Source: Rallus limicola (lineage: Eukaryota > Chordata > Aves > Gruiformes > Rallidae). From it: DNA of 64,000 bases. The position numbers were made by a program, and so were the translations under genes. Positions 35,054 through 48,765 of the stretch are shown one piece after another. The DNA is taken from contig JAKCOZ010000012.1 of NCBI GenBank assembly GCA_022605955.1, forward strand, positions 23,097,015 through 23,161,014, read 5' to 3'. Each line of letters opens with the position of its first letter. Positions within the stretch are counted from its first letter, which is position 1. The notes beneath the pieces are model-generated. The model was not told the origin of the DNA, did not search any database, and worked only from the letters and a program-made list of their open reading frames with translations.

Positions 35054-35890
35054 GACCCTCCCCACGTCCCCCAGCTGCCATGGGACATGGCACAGGGCTG
35101 GCAAAACCCGTGGGTGTACAGCAAGGGATGGCTCAGCCAGGGTGGGCTGTGTGAAGCCCAAACCAGGAGAGTCTTGCCATCACTCCTGGTTGTGCATACT
35201 CACCTCACACTCCATTGTACTCCTCCTCACGCAGGTTTTGGGGCAGATGAGGATGTGTTAGAGGCAGGTATCAAGTCTTCTTTCCTCAGAATAGCCTCAG
35301 GAACACGGGACCAGGGATGCTGCCATAGAGCATCACCGGGAGCATTAACCCTCTGGAGGTGACAGCTGTTTCTGTGAGAAGCAAGGTCAGAGCTGAAAAA
35401 TATGAATGAAAACCAAACACAGAGCTCCTCCCCCCCATTATTCCAGCATTGCTATTAAATTTAAATTGCCCCAGTGTTTGCTTTCAGGCCTGTCAGACCC
35501 TGCTGACCCAGCTGACAGGTTACAGCTCTGTGCAGAAAGGTCTTTGTTAGCAGCACTGCAGCAGCAAAGGGCACAAGAAACATAGAAGGGCACCAAAATC
35601 CTTGGTATTACCTTAAAAATCATGAAGTTGAATAATGACTTGGGTTTTTTTACTCTCTTGCAGTTTAAGGAGTAGTATTTCCTGACACTTCCTGGCAGGA
35701 GAGGTAGAAATGAATTTGCTTTTAAAAGTAAAGTCTCAGGAAATCATGTGATGCCAAGGGCTGAAGTTTTAAGCTAAATACATGGGAAAAGCTGTACAGG
35801 GTCTGACTGAAGGGCCAGGACCCTGGTGCCCTCCCTTGAGTGGGGTCAGGAATAGGAGGCCACATCATCCCTACCCACTAGATTGTGGTT
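30320..35890. other. Gene-poor flank, first part
   Basis: No coding exon, CpG island or RNA gene seen. It contains a (TA)n run near 33489-33506 and a (TG)n run at 35018-35051. Scattered open frames look like chance. Confidence 0.5.
35018..35051. repeat. (TG)n microsatellite
   Basis: 17 uninterrupted TG units. Likely polymorphic. Confidence 0.95.
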
Positions 35891-35897
35891 AGGGACT

Positions 35898-36410
35898 TCA
35901 TAGAATCATAGAATGCGTCAGATCGGAAGGGACCTTTAAAGGTCATCCAGCCCAACCCCCCTGCAGTGAGCAGGGACATCTTCACTAGATCAGGTCACTC
36001 AGAGCCCCATCAAGCATGACCTTGAATATCTCCAGGGATGGGGCCTTCTCTGGGCAACCTGTGCCAGTGATCTACCACCCTCATAATGAAGAATTTTTTC
36101 CAATATCCAACTGAAATATCCCCTTTTCTAGTTTAAACCAATACCCCTCATCCTATCACTCCATGCCCTCATGAATAGTTCTTCCCCAAACTTTTCAGGG
36201 ATTGGAAGGCTGCTGTAAGGTCCCCCTGGAGCCTTCTCCAGGCTGAACAAACCCAACTCTCTCAGCCTGCCTTCACAGAAGAGGTGCTCCAGCCCTTGGA
36301 TCATTTTTGTGGCCTCCTCCGGATGTGCTCCAACAGGTCCATGTCCTTCTTGTGGTGAGGGCTCCAAAGACTTTCCGAGCCAGAGCTGGTATCTGTGCTC
36401 AATAACTAGA
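35898..36410 (-). mobile_element. CR1 LINE fragment
   Basis: Starts on the + strand with TCATAGAATCATAGAATG, followed by GGAAGGGACCTTTAAAGGTC, CATCCAGCCCAACCCCCCTG and CAGGCTGAACAAACCCAACT blocks, the antisense of a CR1 3' region. It is about 510 bases and 5'-truncated. Confidence 0.92.
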
Positions 36411-36879
36411 TTCCTTTTCTGCCATAAAAATTCTTCAGTTCTGTCTCCAGACACCAGTTATCTCCAGGTTTGCTGTTAGACAGAAGCGATGCACCTGTGA
36501 ACCCCACAGAAGACAGGGACACATAAAGCAGATGTTCTGAAGCAGAGAGCAGTGCTGCCCTCTGAGAAGGAGGGATGGCCAGGGAGGAGGGTTATCTTCC
36601 CAGCTGGCCCCGACTGCATCCCTCTGCTCCTCCTCCATGGCCTAAAGCACATCCATCCATTAAAGGGGAATTAAAGTTCCTGCCCTGACCCGGCACAAAA
36701 CAGGTGGATGTGCCCAACACACATGCACACCCCTGTCACAGCCCACTCAGCTCTTTGGAGTAAAAAGCCCTGATTTAATTTTTGCCTCAGATCAATCTGA
36801 GCCCAAGTGCATGCACAGAGCCCAGGGCTGGGCACAGGGACTGACCATGACCATGGCACAGCTGTCTCAAACCCATATC

Positions 36880-37062
36880 TATTTTATATAATAATTATGA
36901 TAATAATAAATAAAATAAAAATAAAATAAGCTAATTATTATATAGAATGTCATTTACAATAACAACAGATTATAGAGAAAAAATATAGATAATGTATTAA
37001 AAATATATAGCTATGTAGACTATATGTAATTATACATATAGCATACATATATATATATATGG
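36880..37062. repeat. AT-rich low-complexity tract
   Basis: Nearly pure A/T, with ATAA/AATAAAA repeats and an (AT)n run near 37045-37060. No gene. Confidence 0.85.
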
Positions 37063-37783
37063 ATAATGCACAGGGAAAGTGGGAAAGTGCCTAGTAGAGG
37101 ACAGGGATGATGGCAACAGGATGCTAACAGCGTTGCCCCCCATCTGAGTGCACAGGGAGCCCTGGGCCACCCCACAGCTCCAAACACCCTCAGAGCATCT
37201 CCATAATTACATGTGGCTGCCAAAGAGGCATAACTGTGTATTCCTGAGCTCCACACCTTGTCTCTGAGATGAGCCATATGCACGTGGAGGGTAGCAGGCA
37301 GAGGAAATCTGCTTTTTCTCACTGACTTCTGACCTTCCAGCTCGCCCTGGAAAGCTCAGGAGGGCTGTTTTCCTCTCCCAAACACAACAAAAAGGCACAA
37401 AGCAACCCGTGTTTTTCCAGGTGCAGAATTATCCACTGGGACAGCAAACTGCAGAGACTGTGATACAACTTCACCTCTCACCTTTAGCAGGAGCCTGTTT
37501 CTAACACCAGTCCAGTGATCAAAAAAAAAAAATCTATAAAGACCATGAAAGCAGGAACTGGGCAAAACCCATGGCCTTTTTTTGTTCCAGCACCTTTTGA
37601 GGGGCTTCCCTGAAGCTCCTGACACAGCGACACGGTGAGCAGGTGCCCTGGAAGGGGTGTGCAGTGCGGCCTGCCTCCCTGCCCACAGCTCGGGTGGTCT
37701 GTGCTGGGTGGGATTGATGGGACCCAGCACAGGAAGGGTGTTTTGCTGCTGTACACCCAACCTCTGAGGAGAGCTCTGCTTGC

Positions 37784-38301
37784 TGTGTCCAGTTCTGGGC
37801 TTTGTGTCCAGTTCTGGGCTCCTTAGTATAAAAAGGAGAGGGATCTCCTGGAGAGAGTCCAGAGAAGGGCTACGAAGATGATTAAGGGCCTGGAGCATCT
37901 CCCCTATGAGGAGAGGCTGAGTGAGCTGGGACTGTTCAGCCTTGAGAAGAGAAGACTAAGGGGGGACCTAATTAAAGTCTAGAATTATCTTAAGCATGGG
38001 ATGCAGGGGGAATCAGCCAGCCTCTTTTCAGTGTCTGTGGGGACAGGACAAGGGGCAATGGCTGCAAGTTGGAACACAGGAAGTTCCACACCAACATGGG
38101 GAAGAACTTCTACACAGTGAGGGTGAGGGAGCCCTGGGACAGGCTGCCCAGGGAGGTGGTGGAGTCTCCTTCACTGGAGATATTCAAGACCCATCTGGAC
38201 ACCTATCTGAGTGGTATGTCCTAGGGAGCTGCTTTAGCAGGGGTGTTGGACCCAATGATCTCTTGAGGTCCCTTCCAACCCCTACAATTCTATGATTCTA
38301 T
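37784..38301 (+). mobile_element. CR1 LINE fragment with intact 3' tail
   Basis: Sense orientation: AGAGAAGGGCTACGAAGATG, GAGGAGAGGCTGAGTGAGCT, GACAGGCTGCCCAGGGAGGT and a tail ACAATTCTATGATTCTATGA. A 17-base stretch TGTGTCCAGTTCTGGGC is tandemly duplicated at its 5' edge (around 37784 and 37803). Confidence 0.95.
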
Positions 38302-38309
38302 GAAGTCAG

Positions 38310-41300
38310 CTCTGTCGATTGCTGTTACCCTGTCCTGGGGAAAGAGGGAAGGAAGGTGCAGTGTTTGCAGCCTGGACTTAGATTGGGCTGATGGAGGGAT
38401 GTGACCATGGGGTGCAGTTAAGGTGTCCCCTCCCTGCTCTGCCCACTGCTCTTCCCCTCACCAGATAGCTCCCAAGCCACCAAGGATGAAAGCACTGGGC
38501 TTGAGGAGCTCCTGGTTTGCAGGAAAACACCTTGCTGCGACCCAGGGAAAGGGTGGCAGGGCTGTGCTGGCCTTGCTGCCAGCCAGGGGAAGGCTGTGCT
38601 GAGCAGCACAACCCCGGCCAGAACTGCAGATCCAGCAAGCTGATGGCGACCTGGTCACCCACAACCCACAGAGCAAGAGTTAGATGCTGAAATGCTGAAG
38701 TGGATACCGTTGAAGCAACGTGCTTGGAGAGCTGCCACGGGCAATCTATATGAGACAACAAGGCCTGCTAATTCGTCACTTACCCCAATGCTGGGGACAG
38801 CTCCATGTTTATCTTTTAATTTGAAATTGGCTGTGCAAGTCTTTATCTGCACTTGGAAGCAGAGGTTCAGCAACGCTGCACTCCTGTTTCATAAATCTTC
38901 CCCGGGGGGTGACGACACGTTTGATCCATGGCTTGTGTCAGGGTGTGATAACAGGAGAGCTCGCTTAAAAAACATGAGACGTGGTGGCAAGCTCCACCTC
39001 TGCTGCACATGGAGAAGATTGCATTTTGACCTAAATGGCTGTAGTTGTTGTCCTGTCCAGGACCCCCCGAGTGCAGACAGGAGATGACCCAAATCACCCA
39101 GCTCCAGCCTGAATGGGCAAGGAGCAGCCATGGGTTGATGGTCCAGGCTTGCTCCCACCAGTATCTGAGATCCAAGATGCCTTGTCCTCACTCATACTGC
39201 TACTCAGCCACACCAATACCATCTTACCTTTGCACGATGGAGATGAGACAGGAACCACGACAGTTGCTCTTGTGTTCTGCCATCAAATCTACTGAAAGCA
39301 CAGGGGAAGCTGGGAACATGCAGGAACGATCCAAAATCAGCACTGGTCAACAGGAATGACAATTAAATTGGTTATTCTCAGGTAACTGATGGATTGGGTA
39401 GGTCAGTACTAGAAGACCAAGGTCTGATGAACCTAATTTTCCTTTTCTGATCCTAAGTGCCAGCCAGAAAGCATGCAGATGTGATAGTGTCAATGGACAC
39501 AGAAAGATGCCTGGATTTCCCATGGTGTGTTCACCTGCAATCACAACTCAGACAGTGGACAACACATTCCAAAATGGATTGATTGATCGACTGATGTGGA
39601 TATTTGGAATCTGATGATAATCTGGAAACCTTTTTTTCATTTTAACTGGAACTGGCCTACAAATAAACTGTATTAACAAGGTTCCTGCCTTAATGAAAGT
39701 GTCCATGTAAAGCACCATGAGCTTCTGTGCTCAGCACCACCTGCACCAGTGCCAGAGGAGACACAAGGTCCTTGGGTAGCAAACCGGCATGGCCCCGCTG
39801 CCCCAGCTCCCTGCCCTGATTGTAGGGATCCCCATGGCTGCTCACTCCAGACTTTTAACAATAAAATTAAAAGCTGAGGAAAAGATCCAGGTCTTGTAAC
39901 AAGGAGTGGCACAACGAATACCAGGCAAATGTCCATGTGCAGTGTCTGGGGAAAACTCTGCCCCAGTGCTTGCAGCAAGTGCTTGGGTTAAAACCCAAGG
40001 AGAGAAGTTTGCAAGGCTGTGCCAACACGCCCTGACCTCAGCAACCACCGAAGGCTCTTCTTGGTCACTTAGCAATCAGCTCTCTGACTTTGAGATGTTG
40101 CTGCACCTCCTGCAGCGCCTGTATGGTGCAGAGCTGTGGCCAGGGCACATACAGCTCCCAAGGCAGGCGTCCTGCTGGGCTGCACGCAGCAGGATTACTT
40201 CAGGTTCTGTAACACAGCCTGGTGAATAATTCAAAATTCAAGTTCAGTAATTAGAAGTTCTAAGGTGAACACAGGATTATGGAAAGAGAGATGTGCCCAG
40301 CTGGTGCACAGTGCTCCAGATGTGTGGGATACACTTTCCCAGCTGCATGCACTTCCCATATCCCAATTTTCATTTGCTTGGGTGTTTTTCTTAACTAACC
40401 TCACAACTGAACATGTTGGTATGCACATGCACATCCACTTGTACTTTCAGATTCCTCCTTTGCTCCCGTTTCTGAGGGCAGGCATTGATTTCCCTGCCTA
40501 TGTATTATTTACAATACCTCCAAGCCCAAATATTGAAACCAAAATGCTTCAAGACCCGACTGTTAACGAGATCACACTTTGATTCATTGCAGATGCAAAA
40601 GTAATGACTGCATGAAACTGAATTAAAACAATGGGCAAGTGAGAAGCAGAGCAAGGGTGTGAGTTAGCATCCAGGTCATGGGATGTTGACCTGTTATTAA
40701 CTGTGATTATTGATAGCCCACATTGACACAGGCAAAAACACAATTACTTTCTGCCAAGCCTTTAAAACTTGGAATCACATGGAAGAGATGAGGTATGGTA
40801 AAGCTAGATCCCAAGTGATGCTGGGAACTCATAGTCAGATTATTTCTTGGGTAATTATCCAAAATAAAAACATTCCTGGAAACTCCTTGAGTTTGGTGAA
40901 ATGCTTATGTAAGTCAGGAAGGTTTCCTCCCATCTCTGTTTCTCTGTGCAGTGTATCTCACTGACTGGAAATTGATATTTTTCTCCTAATAGTTTAAGCA
41001 TTGGACAGACACAGCTTCTCAAGGCAGCTCCTGAGGATGAAGAGAGGGCAAAAGAAGAGCTGTGACCCAGAGAGGCTGGTCCAAGTCCGACTAACCTCAA
41101 AACCCATCCAGAATAACACACAGGAGTTTTGTTGTCATGTTTGGCAGACTAAATAAATACCTTAAAAGGGCCACACAGCCACACAATGAGGTCACACCAG
41201 CTCTCTTTGCCACCTCCCCTGTGTGCCTTTCCATGCCGGCTGCTGTCTAAAAGCGAGCACAGATGCCAAAAGATGCTTCATCGTCTACTGACAGGCAGTT

Positions 41301-44300
41301 CTTGTGTCCCTGCCATCTGTTCACTACCGCAGCCCAGGGACCAACACGAGGTCTTTGCTTTGCAGAGTTACCCAAGGGCAAGTCTTGTGTCCTGAGCCCG
41401 GTCCTTCCAATGCAGTGTAGGGGCTTCCTCGCGTGGCCCCACAGCCGTGTGGGAAGAGCTGCATCCAGCAAACATCACCTCGTCCAGCTCCATGCCTGGG
41501 GTTTCCAACCGTCTGGAGTCCTGGAAGATGCATCAAGTAACCCCCTTGACCTTGTGCTGGGAAATAAACATCAGCTTTTGTTTAGAGATATTTAAAATAT
41601 CATCATGAACTTAAATTGGTTTAACGCTTTCCCTGACTGAACTTGCTGAGCCTGGTTGGGCCCCGTCACAGGACAGTGAGTGTGGCACAGAGAGGTCCAT
41701 CCATACACCCCCAGGCAGAGCAGCACCTGGTATGCCATCACACACAGGTCTCACTGCTAGAGACAGACTATATTTCATCTGTTCCTCTGACCTATGTCCT
41801 CACTGCAGAATGATTATGCCTCTCTCCTTCAATCCTGGATCTGAGGGCCCAGGACAAATGGAAGATGGTTGATCTCCCAGCAGATGAAAAGTCCTAAGGA
41901 CAGCTGTACCTCTGTGGCTCCCTTCAAGGCCTCTGCCAGCACAGTTTCAGGGGATACATTAACACATACAAACACAAATCCCTGGGGAATGAAGCAGCAT
42001 TGCCATTAGGAGGGAATACTTGCTGTAATGTGTTTTGCAAGCCCTCAGCAAAAGCAGAACTGGGAGAAACAGGGAGGGTGCCCAGCAGAGTAATATGAAA
42101 ATGGAGCCGCTGGCAGCCTCCGAGGTGCTCACTTTTAATACAATTAGAGCACAGAGAGCATTATGGATCCTGGTCCTGAAGTTGCCAAACTCTGGCTGTG
42201 TGTTTTTTAATGCTGTGAAAGACGTACCCACATGTCTCTGCATCTCTGCTCTGCTTCCAGCCAGGACGTGCAGTGCGGCACCACAGGGCAGAGCTGAACG
42301 CCTTTGCCAGGAGCAGACCATGCCTGGTGCTGTAAGGGTACAACCCCACAGTTCCCAGTGAGCAGCCTAGCCCCAGCCCTGGCCATGGGAATACTCTCAC
42401 TGGTCTGGAGCCAGCCAGCCAGCCATCCAACGATGCCTGGCTCAGGCGCATGGGTCTGACCCCACTGAGTTAGGAAAACAGGTCTCTGTGGGCATGAGGG
42501 CTTGTGTGCGGGTGTGGTTGTTCCAAAATAGCTTAATCTGTGTGGGATCTAATTGTAGGGGCTGTTCTTGGGCACACTGTGGCCAGGAGCTGCCCCACCT
42601 GTGCCAACTGCAGCTTATTTCCTTGTGCCTACAGTGTCCTGGACAGCCCATGCCCGGGGTGCAGCCAGCCCAATTCACTGCAGCCACGTGCACCACCAGT
42701 GAAGGCAGCTTTGCACCACGATGTCCCCACAGCAGGGAGGGTATCAGGCCAGGAGCACCCTCCTTGGGCTGACCACAAGCCAGGAGCCCATCAGAGACAC
42801 CACATCAGCCACCCCTACCTGCGGTGGAACACCTGAGCTGCAGCGGGCACTCAAATGCTTTGTACTAAAGTGAGCTATAAAAATCCCAGAAGAAAGACAA
42901 AACTTGCAGGAGCCTGGGCACACCACTCAGTGCCAGAGGAGGGAGAGCACAGGCTCTGCCACCTCCATCCCTGTCTCAGCTGTGTCCATGGTTGAAGCTG
43001 CAGGTCTGAGCACAATCTGTTCCACGAGTGACTGGAAAACACATTACAGCTGCAATGAAAATGGATTTTTCTTTTCTTCTTCACCTACTATGAAATATGG
43101 ATTGGGAATTCATTAGCTATGAGCTGCTGCAAAATAATGTTGCTCTTAAAATATTCAGTGGTCTCCTGGCTCCAAAGGACCTTGGTTAACTAGAGACAGA
43201 GCAAAGGGGTTTTTCATTTTTTAAAATGTCCTGGAAAGTATCATTAGAAATTACTTACAGTTTCATTCAGAGGCTTTTTAATTTCCATTTGCAGACTCTT
43301 AAGCAAGAGTAAGAGGTGGAGAGCAATCTGCAGAGTGGCATTGAGTCATGAAGGGGAGGGTGCTGCACACTCTGCTGCTCACAGAGCCAGGAATGGGGAG
43401 GCAGAAGGAAAAGCACTGGGGAAAGGGAGCTGGGGCTGTGCTTTAGCAAATATCCCGGCGCCCTCCTGTGGGATGCTCAGCAGCTTTAGATGCAATGAGC
43501 AGCATCAGTCCTTAAGACATGCTCAGGTTCCTGCAGGTCCACCCAAAGGCCAATAAGACTCAAGACTACATGAGGACAGGCACATGCAGCCTGGACATTG
43601 TCAGACATGTGGGGTCGTTGTCCCAGGTGGGGAGGTGTGTGTGCCCCCAGGTGGGTTGTGCTCCATCACTGCCACATCTGAGCAAGGGTTTGGAGCTACA
43701 GTGTCCACCAAGATCCACCAACGATGGGCACAGGCAGTAGGGGTGGGATGGATGAAAAGGATCTGGGACTTAAAAGCATTCTGGCTAGTAGAAAACTTTG
43801 GTCTCCATGACCTCAATATTCCCACCAATAAATGACTCATCATGCTTAAGTCTGCTTTTCAAGAAAATGATGACCAGTCCTGCTACTCCAAGGTCTACTC
43901 AGAGACCAGTATAAGCTACTAAACATAGGTGGCTATACATCCATCTGCTCTGCCCCAAGCTGGGGCATGGTCCAGCTCTACAGCCAGGTGCCAGCTATGT
44001 TTTGGTTCCAGGCAACCCAACACTCCCAGGAGAGCCATGTCCATAGCTTTTACTCAGACCCCTCATGGTCACCGTGTTCAAGAGCTACTGGGGTTGTTAT
44101 CCAGAGATCCTGGAGGACCCAATGGACACACTTCCAGTGTCATCATACAGTGGTAATTAAACAGCTGTATGATGAAGTGGACGGTGCAGGAATAACTCAA
44201 CACCACTGAGCCAGAGCAGCCTTTGAAGCACTTACACCTCCATCCACCACCCACACAATTAAACCTGGGGTTTCTTAACAAAACAGTGGATGTCAAAACA

Positions 44301-47300
44301 CACAGAACACCCCCACACCCCCCACTTCTCTGTTAATCATTAAACAAACCCACTACAAAGCCCTTGTGCTGAGCAGGGCTGGGGACATGCTGAGGCACAC
44401 AGGCTCTTGGAGGGAGCAGGGACTGTGCTTGGGGATGGATGCTCTGTGCTCTGCCAACAAAGGGATGAAGCAGCCATCCAGACAGACAGACACGGAGGTC
44501 CTCCAGTGTGCTGAGCAGGGCAGGGTACTCCCCTGCTTGCCCACCTCCTCACTGTGCTGCTTCTGGAGGGTTTTGAGCCAAATTCAACATGTCAGTAGTG
44601 CTCCCAGAGCCCTGTGTTTGCTCAGATTTCAAGGACACAGTGACCAAACCAAGAAGGAAAATGGGGAGAGTCAGGAGCTCCGCTGCCCAGCCTGTCCCGT
44701 GGCCCATGGGGACATTGCAGGGACATCAGGGACCCATGGAGACACCCCACGGACACCCCTGGGATCCTGGGAAGGGAGAGGCAGCAGGGCAGGGGACTCG
44801 TGAGGCCAGGCACGCCATGGGCTGTCAGCTTGGGTGCTCACAGACCAACATATTATCCAGGGCTTTGAACAGAGATGCAGAGGAGTAACACACTGATTTC
44901 ACAGGTACCTACAAGAGGAGCTGTCACCTCCTTTCCCCCCGACTGCCAGCGACCTGAGTTTCCTCCAGGTATAGAAGCCAAACTGCTCTGAACACCCAAC
45001 ACTGCTCCACAGGCGGGACGCTGCGGGCTGAGAATTGGGAAGAGGAAAGGTGTGAGGTCTGTCTCAGAGCCAGGAGGAGCTCAGCTGTGATGAGGAGAGC
45101 TCCTCCAGCAGAAGAATCACTCCCTCCTCCACCGACACTTACCTGACCTTTCTGTTTTGCTGTCTGGAGAGCTGACAAAATCCCCACAGCAAGACATGCC
45201 TGGTGAAAAACCCTGGCTTAGGGGCTTGTGGTAGAAACAGTATGTTTTCCCCACAAAAAACATCTGAAACCAACCAATTAAAAGCAAGGTTTATAATTCA
45301 TTCCAAAGCAATTTGCATTTTGTTTTTTAGGGTGGTTTTTTTTTTTTTCCAGCTCTTTCCCAAAGAAAAATACCAAAATAAGGCAGTAATTCATATTATT
45401 ATGGATATTTATTTCTGCTGGTATGTTATCTTCGTGCCAATCTTTTGGAAATGGGGAATAAATCCCTGCCTGGAGAGCATACAGTGAGGAAAGGGAGAGC
45501 CTAAAGGAAAACTGACAGCAGGGTGCAATAAAAGCAACAAATTATTTCTGGGGGGAACTGGCATTTTCCTGTGAAAATGGGAAATGAAAACATGCCTTTT
45601 CCAGTGGGAACACAGTTTGGTCCCTGCCAAGAAGCTGGTCCCCCCTGCCCCAGAGCAGGGCCACCAGCTCTGCAACAGGGAGAGGTGAGCTGAGCACAGT
45701 GATGCTCACCCACCCAACCCAGATCTGCTGCTTCCTCCTCCCTTTCAAACACTCACTGCCCTCCAGAGAGGCTTGTTTTCCCCAGAAAGGCTTTTCTTAT
45801 TGTTTGCATTTGCCTGGGGATCACCTCCCAGGAGGATTTATTAACTGATAGCTGCTAAAGCCCCATCAGGCTCATCCCTGTCAGCATCCCTCACATCTCC
45901 ATCAGGACCATCCTCACTTACCCTGCAGAGCTCCTGGGTGTCTCTAAACCCTCTGAAGCCCCAGCACTAAGGCTCTGCTCTGCACCCAGCTTTCCTGCAA
46001 GGCTTTTCTCCAGGTCATTTCTCCACCACCCTTTGCCACCACTGTTTGCTTCAGTTTTCCCAGTGTTTTCACTCAGATGCAAAATGCTTCCCACCCCTCT
46101 GTGCACTCACCAACCCGCTGCTGGGCCCCAGGGACCACCACCACCACAAGGTCTGAGCTTCACCTCCCCTTTGGGCATCCTCCCCCTGGGTATCATGCAT
46201 CTCCTGTAATGCAGAACTGGCATATTTTAAATGAAAACCATCTCCCTCATATATATTCATAGCCACCAACCACAGCAGATGCTGCATCTCTCAAACGCAT
46301 TCAGCGAAGGGGGAGTCTCAGCAGCAGCTTTGGCTCTCCAGATGCCAGCGCAGAGGTACCCCAGCGAAGAGGAATGATTGATTTTACAGTATCACAGCCA
46401 GATCTGCAGTCAGAGATGTCAGCTCTGGGGAAGGTTTTACTGCTGGCTCCCTGTAAGCTTTGAAAGAGCTGTGGTAATTATTCTTCCTTAGGAAAACGGG
46501 TGAATTAATCCTTCTGCTGGGGTTGAGGTTGGTTTTCCTGAAACCGATGTTTTCAAATGATTTCAGAAAGCAAGTAAGCCTGCCTAGCACCATTCCTCAA
46601 AATCATTCCCCAGTGTGTGTTTCAAACACTCCATCGGATTTTCAGAAGAAAATAGATCAGGTTTCCAAAATGCTCAGCACTGGCTGCTAGAGGAAGCGGG
46701 GACGTTGCCTTAGCACCTCAAAGGGAAGCGGCAGATCTTGCACAGACCTAACACATCAGAGATGGATGCCAAATACCCCCTCTCCCTGAGTTTTAATTGC
46801 ATTTTCTTTTCTAAAACGATCCAGCTCCAAATACAAAATACATATGAACCTGGGAAAGACACCAGGAGAATCCAAAATCAGATGAAATGTCCTTACACGG
46901 TTCCCATGCACAGCCATGCTCCTCGTGCCAACAAACCAAACCAGTCCCACTCACAGAAACCCCTTCAGTTTCATACAGTTTAGTGTAAATTAGTTTCATC
47001 AGGGACAATCAGTCAGAAATGCAACCTGAAAGACTTTCAACCCCAAGGTTGAAAGTCAGGCTTGGACATCAGCAGTGCAGATGGCTCTTCTTTGCAGAGA
47101 ATCAAATGTGCTGCACATGCATAACCTCACGTTTGGAAAGCAGTTTTTTTATTTAAGCTTCTCTCTTTGCCTTCACAAGCCCTTATTTTGCAGGGGAAAC
47201 CATGATCAAGGTAAAAGTGGCAGAGGTTTGCTCAGCACAGCAGCGTTTCACCCACCAATCAGAGATAAACTGGGATGGATGATGGGGAACCCGATCTAGT

Positions 47301-47330
47301 CTTCGTTTATTTGATTTAATCATTTAATTG
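38310..47330. other. Gene-poor flank, second part
   Basis: No exon, CpG island, RNA gene or young repeat was recognised over about 9 kb. The open frames are short, lack family motifs and occur equally on both strands. Confidence 0.45.
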
Positions 47331-47334
47331 CCCA

Positions 47335-47600
47335 AATTAAGATTAGGAGGAGACTGGAGAAGTTTGGCTTATTTAGTTTTAAAAAATATCCAAAATAGCA
47401 GGTTGAGAGAGGATACCACTGCTGTTTATAAGTATATGAGGAGTAACAGCAGGAAAAGAAAATAATTAAGCTAACGACACAAGGACCAGTGGGAATGAGC
47501 TGGTCATAAATTATTCAGGATGGAAATGAGAAGAAGTTTCACACCATTAAAGTAAAACTCCATAAAAGCATCAATTCTTGCCTCCAATTAGTCTATCTTG
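47335..47600 (+). mobile_element. Ancient CR1/L3-like LINE fragment
   Basis: Degenerate sense match: GGAGACTGGAGAAGTTTGGC, then ACCACTGCTGTTTATAAGTA, TATGAGGAGTAACAGCAGG, and AGAAGAAGTTTCACACC. The block order is that of CR1-family 3' regions, but it is much more diverged than the other copies. Confidence 0.6.
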
Positions 47601-48423
47601 GGGGGATTATTATACTTTCAAGCTGTAACTTGAATGCCTCATCCCAAGCTGCCAAGCAGCGAAGGAGAATGTACCCTGGAGACACCTCAGTCCCATCTCA
47701 GGCTCCTCTGCATTAGCAAAGGCTGGATGAAGCTCTGAGGACCTTTCCTGGGAAGGAGCAGCCACGTCGGGGTAGGTACCAGCCAGAGAGTGAGAAATGA
47801 TAGAAATTTAGTTCTGAAAGCTTTCAAAGACACCAAAAGGCACACAAGTGTGTGCTTTCTCTAGGCTGAACAGCTGAAGTCTGTTTGCCAAAGCACAGCA
47901 GCTGGGGAATATTTCTTTTATTTCCCTTTTCCATCCAAATTTTACCACCCCTTGACATGGCATTTTACCATCAAGGGCCCAGGCTGGCAGTGGAAATGAG
48001 TTTGTACCTCTACCTCTGGATGTAAATCAGGGTCTAAACTTTCGCCTCGGTGGTTCTGGAATTTATCCTCTGGCAAGTGAAGCTCCTCAGCGCAGTAATG
48101 TGGCTGTTTGAGATATAACAGGTGGTTGCCCAGCACAAATACACATACTTCAGACCAACAAACAGTCTTGGGGAAGAAACAGCCACTACCCTTGGCTCTT
48201 CTAAGTCATGATTTCTTGATCACTGCCATTCAGCATCCTCAGGAATTTTGCGGGGTGCTCTGAGTGCGTGTAACAGGAGAGTCAGAGTAAAAGCAGGTTT
48301 GTTAAATAAACTATTATCTTCTCAAACTTCTTGAAATGAGATACCTCTGTGAAACTCTAATAAGACAGTACTATGGCCTTCCTACAAACCCAGAGTCAGG
48401 GCATGGGAAAGACCCATGGCTAG

Positions 48424-48765
48424 TTCACAAAATCACAAGGTTGGAAAAGACCTTTAAGATGATCAAGTTCAACTGTACCTGTCCTACACTAAACCATATC
48501 CCTAAGTACCTCATCTACCCATCTTTGAAACACATCCAAGGATAGCGACTCAACCCTCTCCCTGGGCAGCCTGTTCCACAGCCCCACAACTCTTTCAGGG
48601 AAAAATGTTTTCCTGACATGTGATCTAACCCTGTCCTGGTGCAGCTTGAGGCCATTTCCCCTTGTCCCATCTCCTGTCCCCTGGCTGAAGAGACCATCAC
48701 CCACCTCTCTGCACCCTCCTGTCAGGTAACTGTAGGCAGTGATAAGGTCTCAGCCCTCTCTAGTT
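48424..48765 (-). mobile_element. CR1 LINE fragment
   Basis: The + strand starts TCACAAAATCACAAGGTTGG, then CCTCTCCCTGGGCAGCCTGT, CCACAACTCTTTCAGGGA and CAGGCAGTGATAAGGTCTC-like blocks, the antisense of a CR1 3' region. Confidence 0.92.
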
